A stretch of DNA of 11,224 nucleotides, taken from Archangiaceae bacterium. Lineage in GTDB: Bacteria > Myxococcota > Myxococcia > Myxococcales > Myxococcaceae. The stretch is taken from positions 1 through 11,224 of the forward strand of contig JAHFDQ010000154.1 in the NCBI GenBank assembly GCA_023248915.1, read 5' to 3'. The translations under genes were made by a program, and so were the position numbers. Below, piece by piece: positions 1-5,733 of the stretch (its first letter is position 1; every line of letters begins with the position of its first letter). The notes below the pieces were generated by a model. It searched no databases and was not told the DNA's origin. It saw only the letters and a program-made list of their open reading frames with translations.

Positions 1-266
1 ACGAGCCGTACGTGCACCTGCCCTACTTCTTCTCGGACCTGTTCGAGTTCGGTTACGAGGCGGTCGGCGAGGTGGACGGCCGGCTCGAGACCTTCGCCGA
101 CTGGACGGACGAGCACCGCACCGGAACCGTCTATTACCTCGACCGCGGCCAGAAGGTGCGCGGCGTCATGCTGTGCAACCTCTGGGGCAAGCTCGACGAG
201 GCTCGGCGGCTGATTCGCGAGGGGCGCGCCGCCACGCCCGAGCGGCTGCGCGGGGCCATCCGGTGA
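1..266 (+). CDS. FAD-dependent oxidoreductase, C-terminal fragment (ferredoxin-reductase/AIF-like)
   Basis: Only the last 88 or so codons of this gene are inside the window; its start lies upstream. The readable frame begins at base 3 (E-P-Y-V-H-L-P-Y-F-F-S-D-L-F) and ends at TGA 264-266. The pattern P-Y-x-H-L-P-Y-F-F-S-D-L-F-x-x-G-Y-E-A-V-G-E is typical of the small C-terminal reductase domain found in bacterial NAD(P)H:ferredoxin-type reductases and AIF-like flavoproteins, after the FAD- and NAD-binding Rossmann domains. In this family the domain packs against the flavin and helps dimerisation or partner docking. The segment L-D-R-G-Q-K-V-R-G-V-M-L-C-N-L-W-G-K is also typical (residues describing a strand followed by the closing helix). 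Substrate and redox partner cannot be told from this piece. It is on the same strand as folB but 132 bp away, across a palindromic repeat, so it is probably a separate unit. Confidence 0.8.
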   Translation, partial: EPYVHLPYFFSDLFEFGYEAVGEVDGRLETFADWTDEHRTGTVYYLDRGQKVRGVMLCNLWGKLDEARRLIREGRAATPERLRGAIR

Positions 267-292
267 GAGTGCTCGTTCCCCGGTCCTGCCCT

Positions 293-348
293 CCGTTCAG
301 CCCGAGCGGGGTCGAGGGCGGCCTCTCGACTTCGCTCGAGCTGAACGG
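293..348. repeat. 56-bp imperfect palindrome, REP-like dispersed repeat, copy 1
   Basis: Outer arms CCGTTCAGCCCGAGC (293-307) and GCTCGAGCTGAACGG (334-348) pair with one mismatch (a G-T wobble in RNA). An inner pair GTCGAG (311-316) / CTCGAC (325-330) closes over an 8-nt loop. The reverse complement of this unit matches the palindrome at 5610-5665 at 51 of 56 positions, so it is a dispersed element and not a private hairpin. It sits in a gap between genes, as REP/BIME-type elements do. No transposase or RAYT gene is visible in the window. A Rho-independent terminator is unlikely because no T run follows. Confidence 0.85.
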
Positions 349-360
349 GGGGCGGAGGCG

Positions 361-399
361 CCGCTCGAGGTGAAGGGCGCTAGCGCTGAACGGGAAACA
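361..399. repeat. Partial extra repeat arms next to folB start
   Basis: After the full palindrome there is a lone arm-like piece, CGCTCGAGGTGAAGGG (362-377). It differs by one base from the reverse complement of the left arm of the copy at 5610. It is followed by a perfect 10-bp palindrome GCGCTAGCGC (377-386) and by GCGCTGAACGGGAAACA (383-399), which closely resembles GCGCTGATCGGAAACA at 5677-5692 beside the second copy. The gap therefore looks like a mosaic of repeat pieces running right up to the folB start codon. Confidence 0.6.
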
Positions 400-752
400 T
401 GGACCACATCCACATTCGCGACTTAGGCGCGCGCTGCATCATCGGCACGGGGCCCGACGAGCGCCGCGACAAGCAGGAAGTCGTCATCAACCTCACCCTT
501 TCCGCCGACCTCGATCGCGCCGCGCGAGGCGACGACGCGCACCCTTCGCTCGACTACCGCACCGTGACGAAGCAGGTGCTGGCCCTGGTCGAGGCCTCGC
601 AGTTCAGGTTGCTCGAGGCGCTGGCCTCGGCCATCGCCGACGCCTGCCTCGAGCACCCGCTCGTGCTCCAGGTGAAGGTCACCCTCGACAAGCCCGGAGC
701 GCTGCGCTTCGCGCGCTCGGTGGCCGTCGAGCTGGTCCGCCACAGGCGCTGA
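399..752 (+). CDS. folB: Dihydroneopterin aldolase FolB
   Basis: FolB (EC 4.1.2.25) cleaves 7,8-dihydroneopterin to 6-hydroxymethyl-7,8-dihydropterin and glycolaldehyde in the pterin branch of folate synthesis; it is cytosolic and forms octamers. The 117-aa product is of family length. Family landmarks are visible: C-I-I-G-T-G-P-D-E-R-R-D-K-Q-E-V-V-I-N-L (residues 13-31) with the active-site Glu of the E-R/E-R-x-x-K-Q turn at E21, the S-L-D-Y-R-T-V motif with the base-stacking Tyr at Y53, L-L-E-A-L-A near 71-76 (Glu that binds the pterin ring), and V-T-L-D-K-P-G-A-L-R with the catalytic Lys at K98. Start ATG 399 has no strong Shine-Dalgarno; it lies just after repeat-derived sequence. The stop is one base before the ATG of folK, so the two are co-translated. 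Confidence 0.93.
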   Translation: MDHIHIRDLGARCIIGTGPDERRDKQEVVINLTLSADLDRAARGDDAHPSLDYRTVTKQVLALVEASQFRLLEALASAIADACLEHPLVLQVKVTLDKPGALRFARSVAVELVRHRR

Positions 753-753
753 C

Positions 754-1287
754 ATGGCCCGCGTCTTCCTCGGCATCGGTTCGAACCTCTTCCCCGAGTC
801 GAACGTCTTCGTCGCGGTGCGCCGGCTGGCGGCGGCGCTCCCCGTCACTGGAGTGTCCACGTTCCACCGGACGGCGGCCGAGGGCCGGGCCGGCCAGGCC
901 GACTTCGTCAACGGGGTATTGGCGGTCGAAGCCGACGAGCCACCGCTCGCGCTCCGGCGGAAGCTTCGAGCGCTCGAGGCCTCGCTCGGGCGGACCCGGT
1001 CGGCCGACAAGAACGCCGACAGGCCCATCGACCTCGACCTGCTCCTGTACGGCGACTTGCGCAGCTCGACCCCACCGCTGCCCCACCCCGACATTGCCCG
1101 CCACGCGCACCTCGCCGTGCCGCTCGCCGAGCTGGCTCCTTACCTGACGCTCCCTGGGACGCGCCGCACGCTCGCTGACGTGGCCGGACGGTTCGCCGGT
1201 CACGCAATGACTCCGTTGCCCGAGCTGACCGAGGTCCTTCGCCGGGCCTGCGGCCTGGAGGACTCGTTCATAGCTTTCGACCGGTGA
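754..1287 (+). CDS. folK: 2-amino-4-hydroxy-6-hydroxymethyldihydropteridine diphosphokinase FolK
   Basis: HPPK (EC 2.7.6.3) transfers pyrophosphate from ATP to 6-hydroxymethyldihydropterin, making the substrate of dihydropteroate synthase. The 177-aa protein shows F-L-G-I-G-S-N near the start (5-11), F-V-N-G-V-L-A-V-E (51-59, substrate pocket), R80/R82 in L-G-R-T-R, and R-P-I-D-L-D-L-L-L-Y-G-D (90-101). In that last motif D93 and D95 are the Mg2+ aspartates and R90 is the catalytic-loop Arg. P-H-P-D-I-A-R-H (110-117) matches the usual H-P-x-x-x-x-R region. The last 25 or so residues extend past the usual end of short HPPKs. The gene starts 1 nt after folB, and its TGA overlaps the GTG of folE (GTGA at 1284-1287), suggesting translational coupling. 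Confidence 0.94.
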   Translation: MARVFLGIGSNLFPESNVFVAVRRLAAALPVTGVSTFHRTAAEGRAGQADFVNGVLAVEADEPPLALRRKLRALEASLGRTRSADKNADRPIDLDLLLYGDLRSSTPPLPHPDIARHAHLAVPLAELAPYLTLPGTRRTLADVAGRFAGHAMTPLPELTEVLRRACGLEDSFIAFDR

Positions 1288-1850
1288 ACCACCGGAACGT
1301 CGAGCGGATCGTTCGGGAGCTGCTCATCGAGCTGGGTGAGAACCCCGACCGCGAGGGCCTCGCGCGCACGCCGGCGCGGGTGGCGGCGTCGCTCGAGTTC
1401 CTTACCTCGGGCTACCGCCTGGACGTGGACCGGCTCGTCAACCAGGCCATCTTCTCGCAAGAGACCAACAACATGGTGGTGGCCCGCGACATCGAGCTGT
1501 ACAGCCTGTGCGAAGAGCACCTGCTGCCCTTCTTCGGGGTCTGCCACATCGGCTACACCGCCAAGGGCCGGGTGTTCGGCCTGAGCAAGCTGGCGCGGCT
1601 GGCCAACCTGTACGCGCGGCGCCTGCAGCAACAAGAACGGCTGACCGACCAGCTCGCCCGAACGGTCTTCGACACCATCGGCGCTCAAGGCGTCGGGGTA
1701 GTGGTCGAGGCGCACCACCTCTGCCAGATGATGCGAGGAGTCGAGAACCAGGGCGCGGTGGTGGTGACGTCGTCGATGCTCGGCTCGTTCCGCGACTCGC
1801 CGGCCACGCGGGCCGAGTTTCTCTCGCTGACGGGCCGGCCCGGCCCCTGA
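1284..1850 (+). CDS. folE: GTP cyclohydrolase I, copy A
   Basis: GCHI (EC 3.5.4.16) converts GTP to 7,8-dihydroneopterin triphosphate and formate, the entry step of folate and pterin synthesis; the enzyme is a toroidal decamer with active sites at subunit interfaces. The 188-aa product shows T-P-A-R (29-32, phosphate-contact Arg), L-C-E-E-H-L-L-P-F-F-G (75-85), G-L-S-K-L-A-R (99-105, triphosphate-binding Ser/Lys/Arg), Q-E-R-L-T (117-121, guanine recognition) and H-H-L-C-Q-M-M-R-G-V-E-N-Q (144-156). Zinc ligands by family homology are C76, H79 and C147. One oddity: the residue equivalent to E. coli His112 is Glu (E78), whereas most family members read C-E-H-H. Start GTG 1284 overlaps the folK stop; no good independent Shine-Dalgarno is seen, so coupling is likely. 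A divergent paralogue follows 9 nt downstream. Confidence 0.93.
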   Translation: MNHRNVERIVRELLIELGENPDREGLARTPARVAASLEFLTSGYRLDVDRLVNQAIFSQETNNMVVARDIELYSLCEEHLLPFFGVCHIGYTAKGRVFGLSKLARLANLYARRLQQQERLTDQLARTVFDTIGAQGVGVVVEAHHLCQMMRGVENQGAVVVTSSMLGSFRDSPATRAEFLSLTGRPGP

Positions 1851-1859
1851 CGGTGCAGG

Positions 1860-2432
1860 ATGAACCGGGCCCGAGTCGAGCAGTTGGTGGGAGAGCTCGT
1901 CGGCGAGCTGGTCGGCGCGCGTGAGGCCGCGCGGCTGTCGGACACTCCGGCCGGCGTTGCCGCGTGGCTCGCCGCGAGGGCGGTCGGCAGCCTGGAAGCA
2001 CCCGGCCCAGGGCCGAGCGCGGAGAGTCCCTCGCGTTCCGACGCGGGCCTCACCGTGGCGCGCGACCTCGAGCTGGTGAGCCTGTGCGAACACCACCTCT
2101 TGCCCTTCTTCGGCCGGTGCCACCTCGCGGTGCTGGGCGGCCGGCGCCCCGAGCCCGGGTGGCCGCGCGGCGTGGTCGCCGCGACCGCCGGCCGGCTCCA
2201 GCTCCAGGAACGGCTGACCGAAGAGATTGCCCGGCGCCTCGTCACCGAGCTGGCGCCTCGCGGAGTGGCGGTGGCGATCGAGGCCCGTCACCTGTGCATG
2301 CAGATGCGGGGGGTGGCCAAGCAACGGGCCACGGTGAGCACCTCGTCGGTGTGGGGCGAGCTGCGCGAGCCGGCCATTCGGGCGCAGTTCATCGCGCAGG
2401 CCATCGGCCGGGGGCGGGAGGCGGCGCCATGA
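1860..2432 (+). CDS. Divergent GTP cyclohydrolase I paralogue, copy B, lacking triphosphate-binding residues
   Basis: A 190-aa GCHI-fold protein in tandem with folE. It keeps the zinc site (C76 and H79 in L-C-E-H-H-L-L-P-F-F-G, and C146 in R-H-L-C-M-Q-M-R-G-V), H144 and R150, and the Q-E-R-L-T base-recognition segment (116-120). It departs from the family in two places. The TPxR Arg is Gly (T-P-A-G, 29-32). The G-L-S-K-x-x-R stretch is replaced by a Pro/Gly/Arg-rich segment (about 95-105) where no Ser-Lys-x-x-Arg can be aligned. A Pro/Ser-rich stretch at about 43-62 replaces the structured segment of copy A. Lost residues are those that hold the GTP triphosphate in E. coli GCHI, so GTP activity is doubtful. 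It could be a partner subunit of copy A, an enzyme for a non-triphosphorylated substrate, or a decaying duplicate. Its stop overlaps the next gene's start (ATGA). Confidence 0.85.
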   Translation: MNRARVEQLVGELVGELVGAREAARLSDTPAGVAAWLAARAVGSLEAPGPGPSAESPSRSDAGLTVARDLELVSLCEHHLLPFFGRCHLAVLGGRRPEPGWPRGVVAATAGRLQLQERLTEEIARRLVTELAPRGVAVAIEARHLCMQMRGVAKQRATVSTSSVWGELREPAIRAQFIAQAIGRGREAAP

Positions 2433-3829
2433 CGGCGGTCGAGCAGCTCGGCGCCTTCGTCGCCAACGCCCGCTGGGACGAGCTGTCCCCCGAGGCCGGC
2501 GAGGCCCTAAAGCTTCGGGTGCTCGACTCGCTCGGGTGCGCGTTCGGTGCACTCGACAGCGAGCTCGCCGCGACGCTTCGCGCGCACACCGAGGCGATTG
2601 GTGGGAGGCCGCGCTGCCACCTGCTGGGCGGCGGCGAGAGCGCGCCCGACCGGGCGGCCTTCTTCAACGGAGCCCTGGTGCGGTACCTGGACTTCAACGA
2701 TTCGTTCCTCGCCCCGGGCGAGACCTGCCACCCCAGCGATGGCTTCGCACCGGTGCTCGCGGCCGCCGAGCACGCCGGCGCCAGCGGCCGCGACCTGCTC
2801 ACCGCGCTCGCGGTGTCCTACCAGGTGCAGTGTCGGCTGTCCGAGCTGGCCCCGGTGCGCCGCCGCGGCTTCGACCACACCACCCAGGGGGCCTACGCGA
2901 TGGCGGCCGGAGTCTCGCGGGCGCTGGGGCTGGACGCCGGCCGCACGGCGCACGCGGTCGCCATCGCCGGCACCGCGCTGAACGCGCTCCGCGTCACCCG
3001 CACCGGGGCGCTGTCGAACTGGAAGGGGCTGGCGGCCCCCTTCGCGGCGATGGGCGCCACCTACGCGGCGCTGCTCGCCCAGCGCGGGGTCACCGGGCCG
3101 CTCGAGGTCTTCGAAGGCAACAAGGGCTTCATGGACGCCGTGGCGGGCCGCTTCTCGGTGAACTGGCGCGCCGAGGGACTCGAGGCGGTTCGCCGCACGG
3201 TCTTGAAGCGGTTCGACGCCGAGGTGCACTCGCAGTCGGCCATCGAGGCCGTCCTCGAATTGGCGGAAGCGCACCCGTTCGCCGCCGCCGACGTCGAGCG
3301 CGCCGAGGTGGACGTCTTCGACGTGGCGTACCGAATCATCGGTGGGGGCGAAGAGGGCGACAAGACTCAGGTCGCCACCAAGGAACAGGCCGACCACTCG
3401 CTGCCCTACCTGGTCGCGGTCGCGCTGCTCGACCGGCAGGTGCTGCCCGAGCAGTTCCGGGCCGAGCGGATTCTGCGGCCCGATGTCCAGGCGCTCCTCA
3501 GGCGTGTGGTGGTGCGCACCGACGCCGAGCTGAGCCGCCGCTTCCCCGCAGAACACCCCTGCCGGGTGCGGCTGGTATTGCGCGACGGGGCGAGCTTCGC
3601 CTGCGAGAAGCGCGACTACGAGGGCTTCACCACCCGGCCGATGGGGTGGGCCGCGGTGACCGCCAAGTTCGACCGGCTGGCGGCCGGCGCCGTCTCGCGC
3701 GAGGTGCGGCGCGTCGTCGCCGAGGCCGTTCGCAATCTCGACCAGCTCGAGGTGTCGGACCTGTGCGAGGTGCTCGGCAAGGCCCTCGCACCGTCGCTTC
3801 AACCCGAGGACCAGCCATGGCCGACCTAG
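2429..3829 (+). CDS. MmgE/PrpD family protein (2-methylcitrate dehydratase-like)
   Basis: A 466-aa protein of the MmgE/PrpD family, whose characterised members include 2-methylcitrate dehydratase and cis-aconitate decarboxylase. Visible family marks are F-F-N-G-A-L-V-R-Y-L-D-F-N-D (78-91), H-P-S-D (101-104) in the active-site region, T-G-A-L-S-N-W-K-G-L-A-A-P (192-204), and A-T-K-E-Q-A-D-H-S-L-P-Y-L-V-A-V-A-L-L-D (316-335). The C-terminal small domain (about 270-410) is followed by a helical tail. Start ATG 2429 overlaps the upstream stop and has a strong Shine-Dalgarno, GGGAGG (2416-2421), 7 nt before it; the open frame extends further upstream only as a shadow of copy-B folE. No other methylcitrate-cycle gene (prpB, prpC) is nearby, so a propionate role is not supported by context. 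The substrate is unknown. The stop lies 13 nt inside the next gene. Confidence 0.9.
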   Translation: MTAVEQLGAFVANARWDELSPEAGEALKLRVLDSLGCAFGALDSELAATLRAHTEAIGGRPRCHLLGGGESAPDRAAFFNGALVRYLDFNDSFLAPGETCHPSDGFAPVLAAAEHAGASGRDLLTALAVSYQVQCRLSELAPVRRRGFDHTTQGAYAMAAGVSRALGLDAGRTAHAVAIAGTALNALRVTRTGALSNWKGLAAPFAAMGATYAALLAQRGVTGPLEVFEGNKGFMDAVAGRFSVNWRAEGLEAVRRTVLKRFDAEVHSQSAIEAVLELAEAHPFAAADVERAEVDVFDVAYRIIGGGEEGDKTQVATKEQADHSLPYLVAVALLDRQVLPEQFRAERILRPDVQALLRRVVVRTDAELSRRFPAEHPCRVRLVLRDGASFACEKRDYEGFTTRPMGWAAVTAKFDRLAAGAVSREVRRVVAEAVRNLDQLEVSDLCEVLGKALAPSLQPEDQPWPT

Positions 3830-4644
3830 ACCGCGCCCTCTCCTTCCTGAAGCTCAACCCGCGCCAGAAGAAGCCGCGGGCGCGGGCGCAAACCGAGATT
3901 CGCGGGCCGTACTACGCCCCGGTCGGCCGCCGCTACCTGGAGGACCTGTTCGAGTCGATGGGGGCGTACGTGGACACCCTCAAGTTCGCTGGCGGTTCCT
4001 TCGCGCTGATGCCGGCGGCGTGGGTGCGATCGATCATCGACCTGTGCCACCGCCACGAGGTCGCGGTGTCGACCGGCGGCTTCCTTGAGTACGTGCTCAC
4101 CCAGGGGCCCGCGGCGGTGGACCGGGCAGTCGCGGAGTGCCGCGAGCTGGGGTTCGACATCATCGAGGTCTCGGCCGGCTTCATCAGCATTCCCGACGAC
4201 GACCTGGTGCGGCTGACCGAGCGGGTGATTCGCGCCGGCATGAAGTCCAAGCCCGAGGTGGGAATCCAATTCGGCGCGGGCGGCGCCACCCGCGCGGTCG
4301 AGCTGGCCGCGGAAGGCACGCGCGACGTGGGCCAGGCGGTGCGGTTGGCTCGCCGGCACCTCGACGCGGGCGCCCGCTTGATCATGATCGAGTCCGAGGG
4401 CATCACCGAGAGCGTCGAGCACTGGCGCACCGACGTCGCGGCGCGGCTCGTCGAGGAGCTGGGGCTCGAGCAGGTGATGTTCGAGGCTTCCGACCCCGAG
4501 GTGTTCTCGTTCTACGTGAAGACGTTCGGCCCCGACGTGAACCTCTTCGTCGACCATTCCCAAGTGGTCCAGCTCGAGTGCCTGCGCGCCGGCCTGTGGG
4601 GCACGCAGAGCACCTGGGGTCGGGTGGTGACGTACCGGCCCTGA
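3817..4644 (+). CDS. Phosphosulfolactate synthase-like protein (ComA family)
   Basis: The 275-aa product belongs to the ComA family of TIM-barrel enzymes. Methanogen ComA (EC 4.4.1.19) adds sulfite to phosphoenolpyruvate, giving phosphosulfolactate, the first step of coenzyme M synthesis. The family also contains plant Hsa32, a heat-tolerance protein, and bacterial members of unclear role. Seen here: D-T-L-K-F-A-G-G-S-F-A-L (53-64), S-T-G-G-F-L-E-Y-V (85-93), F-D-I-I-E-V-S-A-G-F-I-S-I-P (113-126), K-P-E-V-G-I-Q-F-G-A-G-G (145-156), M-I-E-S-E-G-I-T-E (190-198), F-E-A-S-D-P (222-227) and F-V-D-H-S-Q-V-V-Q-L-E-C-L-R (244-257). The barrel core looks complete. A basic N-terminal tail (K-K-P-R-A-R-A) precedes it. 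Start ATG 3817 has GAGGA (3806-3810) 6 nt upstream and overlaps the PrpD-like gene by 13 nt. Whether it makes phosphosulfolactate here cannot be decided from sequence. Confidence 0.88.
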   Translation: MADLDRALSFLKLNPRQKKPRARAQTEIRGPYYAPVGRRYLEDLFESMGAYVDTLKFAGGSFALMPAAWVRSIIDLCHRHEVAVSTGGFLEYVLTQGPAAVDRAVAECRELGFDIIEVSAGFISIPDDDLVRLTERVIRAGMKSKPEVGIQFGAGGATRAVELAAEGTRDVGQAVRLARRHLDAGARLIMIESEGITESVEHWRTDVAARLVEELGLEQVMFEASDPEVFSFYVKTFGPDVNLFVDHSQVVQLECLRAGLWGTQSTWGRVVTYRP

Positions 4645-4648
4645 ATCG

Positions 4649-4686
4649 CGAAACCCCCGGCCGACTCCGTCATCTAAAGGGTTTCG
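4649..4686. repeat. Inverted repeat between comA-like gene and pirin
   Basis: CGAAACCC (4649-4656) and GGGTTTCG (4679-4686) form a perfect 8-bp inverted repeat with a 22-nt spacer in the 50-nt gap. The right arm touches the GAGGG (4686-4690) that is the likely ribosome binding site of the pirin gene. A hairpin could therefore mask that site or weakly punctuate the operon, but no T run follows. It may be chance. Confidence 0.35.
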
Positions 4687-4694
4687 AGGGCTGC

Positions 4695-5597
4695 ATGGGA
4701 AAGACAGCGACAGAGCGAACGGTCGAGCGCCTGGTGACGGCGCACCGCCAGCGTGAGGGAGCGGGCTTCGTCGTCCGGCGTCCCTTCCCCACCTACGGCT
4801 TCGAGATGGCGAACCCCTTCCTGCTGCTCGACGAGATGGGCCCTGCCGACTACGGGCCCGGCGAGGCGGTGGGCGCCCCCGACCACCCCCACCGGGGCTT
4901 CGAGACCGTCACCTACCTGCTGGAAGGCGAGTTCGAGCACGAGGACTCCGCGGGGCACCGGGGCGCGCTGGGACCGGGCGACGTGCAGTGGATGACGGCC
5001 GGCGACGGGGTGGTGCACTCCGAGATGCCGTCGGCGCGGCTGCGGGCGGAGGGCGGGCGGCTCCACGGGTTTCAGATCTGGGTCAACCTGCCGGCGCGGG
5101 CCAAGCGCATGCCGCCGAGGTACCAGGAAGTGCCGGCCTCGCGCATTCCCGCGGCGTCGACGGAAGACGGGCGGGTGCAGGTCAGGGTCATCGCCGGCGA
5201 AGCGCTGGGAACCAGGGCGGTCATCGAGACCGTCATCCCCATCATCTACCAGGACTGGAAGCTGAGCCCGGGGTCGGAAGTCGTGCAGCCGGTGGCCGCC
5301 GAGCTGGCCGCGTATGTGTACGTCTACCAGGGGTCGGTGCAGGTGAGCGCCGACGGGCGGAAGGTGTCCGCCGGGCAGTTGGCGGTGCTGGGCCCCGGAA
5401 CCGAGGTGCGCCTGGCCGGCGCCGCCGAATCGAAAGAGCCTGGCCGGTTGCTATTGCTCGCGGGCAAGCCGCTCGACGAGCCGGTGGCGCGTTACGGCCC
5501 GTTCGTCATGAACACCGAGCAGGAAATCTCCGAAGCCATCGACGACTACCGGCGGGGGAGATTGGGCGTCATCAGCCGGGCCTCCGCGAGCCACTGA
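4695..5597 (+). CDS. Pirin family bicupin protein
   Basis: A 300-aa pirin, close to the usual family length. Pirins are bicupins with one metal site in the N-terminal cupin; bacterial members act as quercetin 2,3-dioxygenases or as redox-sensing regulators that bind protein partners. The metal ligands are all present: H64 and H66 in H-P-H-R-G-F-E-T-V-T-Y, then H108 and E110 in A-G-D-G-V-V-H-S-E-M-P. Other hallmarks are V-R-R-P-F-P (27-32) and the N-P-F-L-L-L-D-E-M-G-P segment (40-50), G-F-Q-I-W-V-N-L-P (125-133), and the second cupin with Y-V-Y-V-Y-Q-G-S-V. The C-terminal tail includes G-P-F-V-M-N-T-E-Q-E-I, also typical. ATG 4695 is chosen because GAGGG (4686-4690) lies 4 nt upstream and the N-terminus fits the family. 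It follows the comA-like gene by 50 nt and may be a distal operon member. Confidence 0.92.
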   Translation: MGKTATERTVERLVTAHRQREGAGFVVRRPFPTYGFEMANPFLLLDEMGPADYGPGEAVGAPDHPHRGFETVTYLLEGEFEHEDSAGHRGALGPGDVQWMTAGDGVVHSEMPSARLRAEGGRLHGFQIWVNLPARAKRMPPRYQEVPASRIPAASTEDGRVQVRVIAGEALGTRAVIETVIPIIYQDWKLSPGSEVVQPVAAELAAYVYVYQGSVQVSADGRKVSAGQLAVLGPGTEVRLAGAAESKEPGRLLLLAGKPLDEPVARYGPFVMNTEQEISEAIDDYRRGRLGVISRASASH

Positions 5598-5609
5598 TGG
5601 GCGCCGGTT

Positions 5610-5665
5610 CCGTTCACCTCGAGCGTAGTCGAGAGGTCGCCCTCGACGCCGGTCGGGCTGAACGG
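5610..5665. repeat. 56-bp imperfect palindrome, REP-like dispersed repeat, copy 2 (inverted)
   Basis: Arms CCGTTCACCTCGAGC (5610-5624) and the stretch ending GGGCTGAACGG (5655-5665) face each other, with GTCGAG (5628-5633) and CTCGAC (5642-5647) as the inner pair. It matches the reverse complement of 293-348 at 51 of 56 positions. It begins 12 nt after the pirin stop. The piece GCGCTGATCGGAAACA (5677-5692) beyond it resembles the piece beside copy 1. The rest of the 136-nt gap up to 5733 shows no other gene or clear promoter. Confidence 0.85.
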
Positions 5666-5733
5666 AAGCTTTCCTCGCGCTGATCGGAAACACCCGGCTT
5701 GCGCCTGGCCCCCTGCCCCCGCTTTCATGCGCG

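Noticed and set aside
293..348. Rho-independent terminator after the oxidoreductase gene
   Set aside because: The hairpin is strong but no T run follows, and a near-identical copy elsewhere shows it is a dispersed repeat.
1964..2428. Upstream extension of the PrpD-like open frame
   Set aside because: It overlaps the divergent folE copy in another frame and is compositionally shadow-like. ATG 2429 has a strong Shine-Dalgarno and starts the family fold.
2507..3802. Long minus-strand frame opposite the PrpD-like gene
   Set aside because: Low-complexity Arg/Gly/His-rich translation with no family signature; the plus strand has strong PrpD motifs.
2429..3829. Methylcitrate cycle (propionate) locus
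   Set aside because: Only the PrpD-family gene is present; no methylcitrate synthase or lyase is nearby, and the neighbours are pterin genes.
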